In this document: piece by piece, positions 15,724-24,800 of the stretch
How the letters are laid out: each line of letters begins with the position of its first letter
How positions within the stretch are numbered: position 1 is the first letter of the stretch
Position numbers and translations under genes: made by a program
The notes under the pieces: model-generated
Database searches by the model: none
Told to the model about the DNA's origin: nothing
The model's input: the letters and a program-made list of their open reading frames with translations, nothing else
Source of the DNA: Mycobacteroides chelonae
GTDB lineage: Bacteria > Actinomycetota > Actinomycetes > Mycobacteriales > Mycobacteriaceae
NCBI RefSeq assembly: GCF_016767715.1
Contig: NZ_CP050145.1
Location: 4,588,001 to 4,652,000 of the forward strand
DNA: 64,000 nucleotides
Reading direction: 5' to 3'

Positions 15724-17073
15724 ATGACAAAGGCCGATCCAGAATGGTTCTACTCCGTCGCCACCAAACTTGCAGAGGCGGCCACATCCTTCGAAGCCCG
15801 CTTCACCGCACTTGACCAAAAGCTGAATGTCTCTCGATCCGCGGGCGGCTACGCAACCGGTGGACCACGCTGGAGCTCCAGCTATGACCAGTCCGCGTCC
15901 GACGTGTTCGAAGTCGGCTCCCTTGGGGTGATGGCAGCCACGGTCCTCGCAAAGTTAGTACACGAAGCAGGGCTCAACGAGGCCAGAGCAGAGAACGAGT
16001 CGAGTCCAACGGGCCCTCAAGAACGTACTCCGCCGCCGCCCTCGGGGAGCAAGATCAACCACGCCATGCACCCCAGCCAGCTGTCCGTCGGCGGAAACAA
16101 CTCCAAACCAGACCATTGGTCTCTCATTGCCGACTATGTAAAGAAGGAATGGGCTGATTGCGACGAGAGTCGGATTCGTGCGGCGGGGTCTGCCTTCAGT
16201 TCCTTCGGCACCGACAGCCAGAAGCAAGCAACCGATCTCTGGAATGCCTGCACGGCGATCTTCACTGATGATCGACAAAAAGGCTATCCAGAGATCAATG
16301 AGATGGTCACCGAAATCGCCAACGTATGTGGTGCCCTCAAAGGGGAGGTTGCTTCCGATCTGGGCGTCGCCTGCGAGGCCGTAGGTTCAAAAGCCGCCGA
16401 GATGAAGAAATTAGGTCAGCAATCCCTTACGATACTTCATTACATTATCCTGTCTTACGAAGTGGACAAGGTACTGGCGCGGAGACTTCCTTTTGGCGAT
16501 CGGATACGAAAAGGTATCGATCGACTAATTGAATTCAATAAAAGAGAATACGCCAAAGCCAATGACAAACTCATGGAGTCGATCAACCAAAAAGTAGACC
16601 AGGCCGCCGAATCTAACGAGGGCATCAACAATCTTGCGACAACGGACGCCAAATTTCTGTCAAATCTCCTCGACAGAATTCCCAGGCAAACGGACCCCAT
16701 TCGCAATCGCACGAAAGAAGAAAATGAGGCCGCTGGTGACGAAGGGGAGCGGCGAGCAGGAATCGATCCCAGAGGCCCCAAGAGAGAGGTGCGAGTCATC
16801 GTCGACACGGGCTCCGGGCCCGTGGCACGCGAGGTTGTACCTGATCGGATTGATGACGTAAACCGGCAGGTCATAGAGGTTAAGAACACCAACGAGATTA
16901 GGCCTGATCGCGTACAGATTCTCGCGGAAGCTGAGTGGGCGCGACAGAACGGCTACACGATGACCCTTGTCGTTGACCATCGCACCGCGATCAATGACCC
17001 GAAGATCCAAGAAATGGTGAACAACGGGCAGATTCAAGTCGTCAGGAAGGAACTTGATGATGCATACTTCTAA
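15724..17073 (+). CDS. Putative type VII-secreted toxin with C-terminal restriction-endonuclease-fold (Tox-REase-7-like) domain
   Basis: 449 residues. The N-terminus (about 1-100) resembles the ESX-targeting domain of actinobacterial toxins: a helical start WFYSVATKLAEAA, then GPRWSSSYDQSASDVF and a long helix ending AGLNEARAE. A Pro-rich linker and a helical middle follow. The C-terminal about 112 residues carry PD-(D/E)xK-type residues: GDEGER (338-343, Glu342), PDRID (373-377, Asp374/Asp377) and IEVKN (384-388, Glu385, Lys387), a Tox-REase-7-like nuclease pattern. Low GC in its middle suggests transfer. It overlaps the start of the putative immunity gene. Nuclease activity and export are inferred. 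Confidence 0.75.
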   Translation: MTKADPEWFYSVATKLAEAATSFEARFTALDQKLNVSRSAGGYATGGPRWSSSYDQSASDVFEVGSLGVMAATVLAKLVHEAGLNEARAENESSPTGPQERTPPPPSGSKINHAMHPSQLSVGGNNSKPDHWSLIADYVKKEWADCDESRIRAAGSAFSSFGTDSQKQATDLWNACTAIFTDDRQKGYPEINEMVTEIANVCGALKGEVASDLGVACEAVGSKAAEMKKLGQQSLTILHYIILSYEVDKVLARRLPFGDRIRKGIDRLIEFNKREYAKANDKLMESINQKVDQAAESNEGINNLATTDAKFLSNLLDRIPRQTDPIRNRTKEENEAAGDEGERRAGIDPRGPKREVRVIVDTGSGPVAREVVPDRIDDVNRQVIEVKNTNEIRPDRVQILAEAEWARQNGYTMTLVVDHRTAINDPKIQEMVNNGQIQVVRKELDDAYF

Positions 17074-17755
17074 TTACATCGGCATTCCGCAGGGCGACGA
17101 CTGGATGGACAATATTCCCCCCCAGTATGTTCACGGAGAGCGTGGGTTTGATAAACGCATCATGCACGACCTTGCAGAGGTTGGCGTGCGCGCTTACACG
17201 CTAGATGCGCTCGCGAACGGTCCCGCAACGATTCCCGAGGCCATTCCTGTCTTCATAGACTGGCTATCTCATTTGGAAGAACGTATACCCGGGCCGGAAC
17301 CAGACCATGGTCACCGCTCAATTATCCGTTCCGGTTTAATTCGCAACCTCATCGACCCAGCAGCACGCGGAAATCAGCAGGTAATTGACCTACTCATCAG
17401 CCAGGTCCAACATCAGCCACCCCTACCATTGCGGCAGATAGATTGGGCACTCGGTGGCCTCAAACTAGCCTGCGGACCAAAAGATTTCTCAAAGATCGTT
17501 GCGCTTATTCCCGACCTGCCTGCGGGTACGCCAATCATTCCGATCATTCAATATCTAGGAAAAGTGAAAACACGCGACTCTCATCAATTGCTAATCAGAT
17601 ATCTCAACGGGCCGGCACGCGAATTCGCAATCAAAGCACTCGTTCAAGCGAAGGCGCCCGGCATTCGCCATCTCATCGAACCTCTTGTCCACGACCCGGA
17701 TACGCTGGTTCGAAAGGCAGCCCGACGCGCTATGGAACGACTACCCAATGACTGA
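17057..17755 (+). CDS. Putative immunity protein with HEAT-like repeats
   Basis: 232 residues from the first of two adjacent ATGs (17057, 17060), with AGGAAGGA upstream inside the toxin gene; it overlaps the toxin end by 17 bases. The protein is all-helical and its C-terminus reads as HEAT-type repeats (AREFAIKALVQAKAPGIRHL, then IEPLVHDPDTLVRKAARRAM). Position directly behind a nuclease-toxin gene with translational overlap is the usual place for an immunity gene, and ARM/HEAT-like proteins are known in that role. The function is inferred from context. Confidence 0.65.
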   Translation: MMHTSNYIGIPQGDDWMDNIPPQYVHGERGFDKRIMHDLAEVGVRAYTLDALANGPATIPEAIPVFIDWLSHLEERIPGPEPDHGHRSIIRSGLIRNLIDPAARGNQQVIDLLISQVQHQPPLPLRQIDWALGGLKLACGPKDFSKIVALIPDLPAGTPIIPIIQYLGKVKTRDSHQLLIRYLNGPAREFAIKALVQAKAPGIRHLIEPLVHDPDTLVRKAARRAMERLPND

Positions 17756-18269
17756 CGAGCCCGATCACCTCAAAGAAATCGCAGAGCGTGTGCGCGCCCA
17801 GGTGGCGGAGCTGGAATCGCAGATGAGCAGGATCGACGCGATAGAAGCCGAGGCCGAATCCATGGATCGGATGGTCCGTGTCCGAGTGAACGCAAACGGA
17901 ATGGTCCTCGGCATCCAGCTTCACCAAGCGACAGCGCGCATGGATCGTGGGCGACTTGGGACGCTGATCGCCGAGACCGCCCAGGCCGCGGCGTATCGGG
18001 CCTCTGATGCTGCCCATCAATTTTTCGAGGGCCTTCTCGCGACACGCGCTGAACTTCAACAGGCAGCAGAGGCAATCCATCCTGAGGCCCGTCAGATGTT
18101 CAGCAGCCACCTGCCGGCCCCGCACTCTTCCCCATCACCAAGCCATTGCCCTCCCGCAAAGTCGCCTGTCGTTTACCCAACGCAACAACCTCCACAGCGC
18201 TACGCAGCGCTCGATGACGAGGACGCCCATTACGAACGCTTCAATCAAAACCCCTTTGGGAGAAGTTGA
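17748..18269 (+). CDS. YbaB/EbfC-family protein (EspL-like position)
   Basis: 173 residues; the ATG overlaps the end of the previous gene by 8 bases (ATGACTGA). Residues about 1-100 form a coiled helix followed by the YbaB core (SMDRMVRVRVNANGMVLGIQ) and a long C-terminal helix. The tail is Pro/Ser/His-rich and disordered. YbaB-like proteins occur in ESX loci (for example EspL), where they act as cytosolic accessory factors, so its place at the end of this module supports a link to type VII secretion. Last gene before the right direct repeat. Confidence 0.75.
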   Translation: MTDEPDHLKEIAERVRAQVAELESQMSRIDAIEAEAESMDRMVRVRVNANGMVLGIQLHQATARMDRGRLGTLIAETAQAAAYRASDAAHQFFEGLLATRAELQQAAEAIHPEARQMFSSHLPAPHSSPSPSHCPPAKSPVVYPTQQPPQRYAALDDEDAHYERFNQNPFGRS

Positions 18270-18275
18270 TACAAG

Positions 18276-18306
18276 CGAACGAGCCGCGCGGAAATCGACA
18301 GCGCGC
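18276..18306. repeat. 31-bp direct repeat, right copy (cassette boundary)
   Basis: Perfect copy of 13354-13384, same orientation. It starts 6 bases after the YbaB-family stop and ends 12 bases before the TfoX-like ATG. If the cassette were removed by recombination between the copies, one copy would remain between the sigma gene and the TfoX-like gene, giving a compact divergent promoter region. Confidence 0.85.
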
Positions 18307-18318
18307 CACAATTGCCCC

Positions 18319-18651
18319 ATGGCCTACGACGAAGACCTGGTAGAGCGCATCCGTGAAGTGATCGCCACAACCAAGGGCGTCACCGAGAAACGGATGTTCG
18401 GCGGCCTGGCGTTTCTGGTCGACGGGCACATGACCGTCGCCGCGAAACGCGAAGGCGGCCTATTGGCGCGTTGCGATCCCACGGAGACCGAGGCTCTGGT
18501 GACCAAGACTCATGTCAGCCGGATGGTGATGGGTGGGCGCGAGATGGACGGCTGGCTGAGCATCGACGCCGAGGGCGTGCGCACCAAGCGGCAGCTGGAG
18601 CCGTGGGTGAAGCGCGCCCTGCTCTACGCCGGCTCGCTACCACCCAAATAG
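18319..18651 (+). CDS. TfoX N-terminal-domain protein
   Basis: 110 residues from MAYDEDLVERIREVIATTKG; the open frame extends far upstream but into the YbaB gene in another phase. It matches the TfoX N-terminal domain (VTEKRMFGGLAFLVDGHMTV, then DGWLSIDA). Only this domain is present, as in many actinobacterial stand-alone members; competence roles of proteobacterial TfoX should not be transferred. The right repeat is its immediate upstream sequence. Function unknown. Confidence 0.85.
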   Translation: MAYDEDLVERIREVIATTKGVTEKRMFGGLAFLVDGHMTVAAKREGGLLARCDPTETEALVTKTHVSRMVMGGREMDGWLSIDAEGVRTKRQLEPWVKRALLYAGSLPPK

Positions 18652-18664
18652 CCCGCAGCGGCCA

Positions 18665-20344
18665 CTATCCGCCGCGCAGCACCATCAGCTTCTGCATATC
18701 CGCCAGGCCCTGCTCCTGTGCCTGCCCAAGGAACGTCGGCAATGGGGCCTGCACTTCGGGTAGTACCTCGTTGTCGATGAGGCCTTGCAGCTCGGCCTCC
18801 TTACCGCCGCGGCCTGCTTGGTTCTCGATTTCTTGCTGCCCGGAAAGCGTTGAATAATCGTAGAATTCGCGATCCGACGGCCGCGTGCTATCGACCTGCA
18901 TGCCGCCGGGTTTCCAATACGAGTAGTTGGCCAGCTTGGCTTCCGCGGTGCGGACCGCCACGATGTGGCTGGGCGCCGAGGTGGGAATCTCGCTGGGTGG
19001 CGCGATCTCACCCATCAACTTCTGCGTGTGTGGAGATTTCATGAGCGTGGTCATCTCCTCCACCGACATGTCATCGGTGACGTGTGCAATCCACTTGCGT
19101 CCCCCCACATTGTTTTTGGCGATATTTGCGATATCGGCGCGGGCAGCCAGGTACGAGAAACGCGGATCGGTACGCCACCCGTTGCCGCCGGACCCGATGG
19201 TCAGCAGCAGCGGAGCCAGGTCGACGCTGGAGGTCAGCTGCGTGCGCGTATCCCCCGCCTTCGGGGTGAGCACCCCGTGCGGATCGCGGATGTACAGGGG
19301 AACCCGGATCGACTCCTCGTAGGCGGTGGCCCCCTTGCCGCGCAACCCGTGTGAGCCCCCGTATTCGCCGTGATCGGAGGTGAAGACGACCACCGTGTTG
19401 CGGTCGACGTCCGGACGCGATGCCAGCTTCTCGAGAGCCCGGCCGATCTGGGCGTCCACCTGCTGTTGCAACCACAGGTACATGTCCAGGCAGCGGGCCC
19501 ATTGGCGGGCCATGCCCGGACCCGAATAGGACACCGCGCCGGTCATGATCGGCGACATGAAATTGGCGTAGTCGATTTGCAGCTGCGGCTTGCGATGCTG
19601 ACGCAGCTCATCGGGCGTCTGGAAATTGGCGGGGACGTTATCGAACCAGTGCGGAACATCTTCCGGAAGAGGGTTTCTCGGCCACCAGCAGATGTCGTGC
19701 GGATTGACCAGTGACACCGTGGTGCACCAGGGCCCCTTGCCCGCTTCGGCGTCGAACCACCCTGCGAACTGATCGACTATCCCCGGGTCCTTCTGCAACC
19801 CCTGGTTGGGAGCCCCATTGGGCGAGGGGAAGGTTCCACCCGAGAAACCGTGTGCGTCAAGACCTTCAGGATTGGTGTCGCTCCAGTCGCCGAGGTGCCA
19901 CTTACCCCACCACCAGGTGCGGTAACCCTGCTGGCGCAGCATGGTGCCCCAGGTGGGGAACTGTGGAGCCAGGCTCGATTCGCTGGGCCCTTCGCCGGTG
20001 AACAGGCAGCCGGTCTGGTGCGAGTACAGCCCCGTCGTCATGGCTCCTCGCGATGGGGTGCACATGTTCGACGCGGTGTAGTGCGATGCGAAAGTAACGC
20101 TTTCCCTTTGCAATCGGCTAAGGCTCGGCAGGAGGTTGGTGAGTTTTTGGATATCGGGGAACCACTGCGGGGCCCGCATCTGATCAACGATGATCACCAG
20201 GATATTCGGCTTGTTGCCACCCGCCGCCGTCGAATCAGTGCGCCCCGGCTTGCGGAGCAGTTCATATCCCCCGAAACCTACGGCGGCGGCACCCGCCGCG
20301 ACTGCCCCGGTGGTAAGCACGGTCCTGCGGTTGAGCTCGGCCAT
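18665..20344 (-). CDS. Sulfatase with Tat-type signal
   Basis: 559 residues. The N-terminus NRRTVLTTGAVAAGAAAVGF is a twin-arginine export signal. Sulfatase motif MCTPSRGAMTTG has Cys95 as the residue converted to formylglycine; Asp54 (VDQMR) and the later SDHGEYGGSHG segment supply metal ligands. It should hydrolyse a sulfate ester outside the membrane; a formylglycine-generating enzyme must be encoded elsewhere. Substrate unknown. It converges on the TfoX-like gene and lies downstream of a glycan-binding-type membrane protein read in the same direction. Confidence 0.9.
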   Translation of the reverse strand: MAELNRRTVLTTGAVAAGAAAVGFGGYELLRKPGRTDSTAAGGNKPNILVIIVDQMRAPQWFPDIQKLTNLLPSLSRLQRESVTFASHYTASNMCTPSRGAMTTGLYSHQTGCLFTGEGPSESSLAPQFPTWGTMLRQQGYRTWWWGKWHLGDWSDTNPEGLDAHGFSGGTFPSPNGAPNQGLQKDPGIVDQFAGWFDAEAGKGPWCTTVSLVNPHDICWWPRNPLPEDVPHWFDNVPANFQTPDELRQHRKPQLQIDYANFMSPIMTGAVSYSGPGMARQWARCLDMYLWLQQQVDAQIGRALEKLASRPDVDRNTVVVFTSDHGEYGGSHGLRGKGATAYEESIRVPLYIRDPHGVLTPKAGDTRTQLTSSVDLAPLLLTIGSGGNGWRTDPRFSYLAARADIANIAKNNVGGRKWIAHVTDDMSVEEMTTLMKSPHTQKLMGEIAPPSEIPTSAPSHIVAVRTAEAKLANYSYWKPGGMQVDSTRPSDREFYDYSTLSGQQEIENQAGRGGKEAELQGLIDNEVLPEVQAPLPTFLGQAQEQGLADMQKLMVLRGG

Positions 20345-20412
20345 GGATCCAACGTAACCGCAATTCCTGGCAATGAACGCTGAAGAACCCGGCCAGTTTT
20401 GGGTACGACGCG

Positions 20413-21468
20413 CTACGGCTGTGCGGGAGCGGCCGGCGCAGACGGCGGCGGGCCCGCCGGAGCCGTAGTCACGGGGGCGCCGGGAACAGCATTCGAGCTA
20501 TGCGGTGGCGCAAGGGGCGCCGGTGCAGGAGCAGGTGCAGGTGCCGGGACGGGGGCAGCGGGAGGCTGGGTGCCCATGATCTCGATCTCGCTCACCGAGA
20601 CCAGGCCGTTGAACGCGTCCTGCCGTTGGCCGCTCTTGTTCACGATCGACACCCCGGGTTCGGTGGCCTCGATGACCATGGTCACCGAATCAGTCACCAC
20701 ATTCACCTTGATACTCGCCAGCGCACGACTCACCGGAACCTGCTGCTTGACCGAGCTGCCGTCGCTGAATTCCCAACGCACCCGGGTGATCTTGCGGTTC
20801 TGAGCGAAGCGGTCCGATCCGTCGATATCGGTCTTGGCGTATCCAGGGATCAATCCCACCGAGGTGATGAGTGTTGGATGATCGAACTTGGCCGTGATCG
20901 ACTGCCCGTCTTGTTCCTTCCACTGGCACCGCCACGCGGTGAGTGGGTCGTTGTCGAACGCCTTGGCGGGGTCGTAGACGTATTTCACCCCGTTGCTGTC
21001 GGTGCCGTCCTCGGCCTGAACGCAATTAGTGGACACATCCACCGGCTTAACGGCACTCGAGGGCGCCGCAGGTGGCGCCGTGGTGGCGGTCGCCGCGGCA
21101 CTGCTCGTCACCTTCGGGTCATTCGGCGGCAGCATTCCATGCGTCGGCTGCTGGGCGGATCCGTCCCCACGCACCGCCATGTATCCGACGTAGCCGAGGC
21201 CGACGATCACGAGCAGACCAGCAAGCATCGCGAAGGCCATGATGATCCCGCGATGCGATCGCGCATTGGGGTCACGCCAGGGATCGGAGAACTGCACCTG
21301 CGCGGCCAGCGCGGGCGGGCACGCGGGCAACTGCGCCAGGGCCTCACGCAGATCGGGGCGTGTGTGCCACAGCCGCAGCAGTTGATCCTGAGGTAGCGCC
21401 GGGTTGTGCGCGGCGGCGAACTCCGCGTCGTAGTCCGGCGCCGGTCCGTAGTTGTATGGACCGGTCAT
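20413..21468 (-). CDS. Membrane-anchored protein with discoidin-like (NADase-type glycan-binding) domain
   Basis: 351 residues. The cytoplasmic N-terminus has a leucine-rich-variant-like helix pair (AAHNPALPQDQLLRLWHTRP). One membrane segment follows near residues 75-98 (IIMAFAMLAGLLVIVGLGYV). Outside is a Thr/Ala/Pro linker, then a discoidin-type domain (AFDNDPLTAWRCQW, SVGLIPGYAKTD, ITRVRWEFSDGSS). The C-terminal tail is an Ala-Pro repeat encoded by a GGTGCA-type tandem repeat near 20510-20560, which may vary in length. Same direction as the sulfatase, 68 bases before it. Possibly a surface carbohydrate sensor. Confidence 0.8.
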   Translation of the reverse strand: MTGPYNYGPAPDYDAEFAAAHNPALPQDQLLRLWHTRPDLREALAQLPACPPALAAQVQFSDPWRDPNARSHRGIIMAFAMLAGLLVIVGLGYVGYMAVRGDGSAQQPTHGMLPPNDPKVTSSAAATATTAPPAAPSSAVKPVDVSTNCVQAEDGTDSNGVKYVYDPAKAFDNDPLTAWRCQWKEQDGQSITAKFDHPTLITSVGLIPGYAKTDIDGSDRFAQNRKITRVRWEFSDGSSVKQQVPVSRALASIKVNVVTDSVTMVIEATEPGVSIVNKSGQRQDAFNGLVSVSEIEIMGTQPPAAPVPAPAPAPAPAPLAPPHSSNAVPGAPVTTAPAGPPPSAPAAPAQP

Positions 21469-21657
21469 GGGCGGCCATTATTCCGCACGAAGCGCCGTCG
21501 GGGACCACAGGTAGCCACCCGCCATGCCGGTCTCTTCACGGTTCTCCATGTTCCGTACTCGCCCCCACCAAGTATCCGCAGGCCCGCCGGAGAATCGCGA
21601 CCATCTTCGGACGTGCTAGTTTGGCCGCTGGTATCTGCATGACCCAGAGGAGCTCCG

Positions 21658-21831
21658 ATGACCAGATTTGTGGTGCCAGCCGCCGCGAGCGTGCTGATCG
21701 GTCTGCTGCTGGGCGCTGCGGCCGTCTTCGGCCTGACGCTGTCGGTTGAACAGGACAAGAAGCCCGTTGTGACCGGTATCGATCCGTCGACGGCAATCCT
21801 CAACCGTCCCGATTACGGCAACCGGAGCTGA
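21658..21831 (+). CDS. DUF2613 small membrane protein (Rv0236A-like)
   Basis: 57 residues with GAGGAG upstream of the ATG. MTRFVVPAAASVLIGLLLGA opens a single hydrophobic segment or uncleaved signal, followed by a short periplasmic tail ending NRPDYGNRS. This fits the DUF2613 family, whose M. tuberculosis member Rv0236A sits next to aftD. Here it is 43 bases before aftD on the same strand, so co-expression and a small accessory role for AftD are likely; function is not established. Confidence 0.85.
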   Translation: MTRFVVPAAASVLIGLLLGAAAVFGLTLSVEQDKKPVVTGIDPSTAILNRPDYGNRS

Positions 21832-21874
21832 CATCGCGCGGCTCCCGGCAGCGCCGCGCCGCATTTCCTGAACC

Positions 21875-24800
21875 GTGACGCACCGCCTTGACTCTTCCCC
21901 GCTGAGCCGGCGGTGGCTCGCCGTCGCATCGGTACTCGCCCTACTGCTGACCTTCGCCCAATCACCCGGACAGATATCACCGGATACCAAGCTGGATCTG
22001 GCGATCAATCCGCTGCGGTTCGCCGCGCGGGCCCTGAACCTGTGGAGCAGCGATCTGCCGTTCGGGCAGGCACAGAACCAGGCCTACGGATACCTCTTCC
22101 CCCACGGCGCTTTCTTCTCGATGGGACACCTGCTCGGGGTGCCGGCCTGGGTGACGCAACGGCTGTGGTGGGCGCTGCTCATCGTGGCCGGGTTCTGGGG
22201 TGTCATCCGGGTCGCCGAAGCGCTGGGTATCGGTACCCGAGGCTCCCGGCTCATCGCGGCGACCGCCTTTGCCCTGTCCCCTCGGGTACTGACGACCCTG
22301 GGCGCCATCTCGTCGGAAACGCTGCCCATGATGCTGGCCCCGTGGGTGCTGTTGCCGGTCATCCTGGTCTTCCAGGGCCGGATGCCTCCACGCCGGGCCG
22401 CGGCATTGTCGGCAGTCGCGGTCGCATTGATGGGTGCGGTCAACGCCGTCGCCACCGCCCTGGCCTGCGGGGTGGCCTTCATCTGGTGGCTGGCCCACAG
22501 GCCGAACCGCACGTGGTGGCGATTCACGGCATGGTGGATTCCCTGCCTGGCGCTGGCCACCACGTGGTGGATCGCTGCCCTGCTCATCTTCGGCAAGATC
22601 AGCCCGCGGTTCCTGGACTTCATCGAATCCTCCGGTGTCACCACGCAGTGGACCTCGCTCACCGAGGTGCTGCGCGGAACCGACAGCTGGACCCCGTTCG
22701 TGGCCCCGACCGCGACGGCGGGGTCCTCACTGGTCACCCAGTCGGCCATGGTCATAGCCACCGCGATGATCGCCGCCGCCGGCATGGCGGGGTTGGCCAT
22801 GCGGGGTATGCCAGCTCGCGGACGGCTGGTCGCGATACTTCTGGTGGGCCTGGTGCTGCTGACGGCCGGATACACCGGAGCACTCGGATCGCCTGTGGGC
22901 CAGCAGATCCAATTCTTCTTGGACGACAGCGGCACGCCGCTGCGCAATGTGCACAAGCTCGAGCCGCTGATTCGTCTACCACTGATCCTTGGCCTGGCGC
23001 ACGCGTTATCGCGGATACCGCTACCCGCGAGCGTGCCCGTACGGGAGTGGCTCGCCGCGCTGGCACGCCCGGAGCGCAATCGGGCCGTTGCGTTGGGGAT
23101 CGCCGTGTTCGTGGCACTCGCCGCGAGCACTTCGCTTGCCTGGACGGGCCGGCTGGTGCCCCGCGGCGGCTTCGATGCCATCCCCGGCTACTGGCAGGAC
23201 ACGGCGCACTGGCTGGCGGATCATGATGACGGCGGGCGGGCACTCGTGGTGCCGGGAGCCCCGTTCGCAATCCAGACCTGGGGCCTCACCCGCGACGAAC
23301 CCCTGCAGGCTCTGGGCCAGACCCCTTGGGGTGTACGCGATTCCATCCCGTTGACACCACCGGAAACTATTCGCGCCATCGACTCCGTGCAGCAGCTGTT
23401 CGCCGCCGGCCGGCCCTCGGATGGGCTGGCCGACACGTTGGAGCAGCAGGGCATCTCGCACCTGGTGGTGCGCAACGACCTCGATCCCGATACGTCCCGT
23501 TCCGCCCGCCCGATCCTGGTGCACCACACCATTGAAGGATCCCCCGGACTGACCAAGGTCGCCCAGTTCGGGGACCCTGTCGGGGCCGGGACGGTGGAGG
23601 GCTTTGTCGCCGACAGTGATCTACGCCCAAAGTATCCGGCGGTCGAGATCTATGCGGTGGGTCGGCAAAAAGCCTACGGAGAACCGTATTTCACGGGCAT
23701 CGACAGCATGCCCCGGGTAGCGGGCGGACCCGAGGCACTGCTGCGTCTGGGCGAGCGGCGCCGCCAGCTGAACCAGCCACCGCTGGGCCCGTCCCTGTTG
23801 GCCACCGACGCCGCGCAGGCGGGTTTGCGTCCCGGGCCCGCGATGGTCACCGACACTCCGCTGGCTCGCGAGACCGACTACGGGCGTGTGGACGACCATT
23901 CCTCGGCCATCCGCGCACCCGGGGACAAACGCCGCACCTTCAACCGGGTGCCCGACTACCCCGCCACCGGGGTTCCCCTCGTCAACGGAAGCTGGACCGG
24001 CGGAACCATCACCGCGTCCAGTTCCGCCTCGGATTCCACGGCGCTGCCCAATGTGGCACCCGGCACCAGCACTGCGGCCGTCATCGACCGCGACAACGCG
24101 ACGAGCTGGGTCAGCAGCTCACTGGAAGCCGCTCTTGGACAATGGATCCGAGTAGATCTGGATCGGCCGATCACCAACGCGATCCTGACCGTCACACCGA
24201 GCGCCACCGCATTGGGAGCGCAGGTGCGGCGGCTGGAGGTCGAGACCGACAACGGGACCACATCGGTGCGGTTCGATGAGCCGGGTAAACCCCTGGACAT
24301 CGCGCTGCGGCCGGGGGAAACCAACTGGATCAAGGTGACGGCCACCGGTACCGAAGACGGCACCTCGGGTGTGCAGTTCGGGATCACCGAGCTGTCCCTC
24401 ACTCAATACGATGCCGCCGGATACGCCCATTCCGTCGATTTACGCCACAGCGCAATCATTCCCGCGCCGCCCGCGGGAGCCGCGGTGCTTGGCTGGGACC
24501 TGGGATCACCGCTGGAGGGGCGGCCCGGCTGCATGCCGTCACCGGAAAGACTGCGCTGCGCGGGGACGCTCTCGCTCTCTCCCGAGGAGCCGGGCACCTT
24601 CATCCGGACACTGACTGTGCCCCAGCCTGTTTCGCTTACGCCTTCGCTCTGGGTACGGGCCCGCTCCGGGCCGCAGCTGCGCGATTTGATCACGCAGCCC
24701 GGAACCACCACGGCCTCCGGCAGTGCCGACCTGATTGACCTGCGGGGCTCGTCCTATGCGGCCACCGACGGCGATCCGGGCACCGCCTGGACGGCACCAC

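Larger units (their letters stand above)
13354..18306. mobile_element. Accessory cassette bracketed by direct repeats: lipoproteins plus WXG100/REase-toxin module
   Basis: Between the two 31-bp repeats are two lipoprotein paralogues, an orphan reverse-strand gene, two WXG100-like genes, a toxin-like gene, a HEAT-like gene and a YbaB-family gene. The core is visibly AT-richer: 16441-16560 counts 52 G+C in 120 bases, against 85 in 120 at 49501-49620 in mmpL3. No integrase or transposase is inside, so mobility would depend on recombination or outside enzymes. The flanking sigma and TfoX-like genes look like ordinary chromosome. Confidence 0.6.

Noticed and set aside
15112..18269. Calling the module a complete ESX secretion system
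   Set aside because: No EccC ATPase, EccB/D/E membrane proteins, mycosin or PE/PPE genes; only substrates and accessory-type genes are seen.
13354..18306. Interpretation of the cassette as a prophage or integrative element with att sites
   Set aside because: No integrase, excisionase, phage structural gene or tRNA target is present; only the direct repeats support mobility, so a specific element type is not claimed.
21913..23226. 437-codon open frame in a second phase within aftD
   Set aside because: Arg/Gly/His-rich shadow frame; the AftD phase has the clear membrane and carbohydrate-binding pattern.
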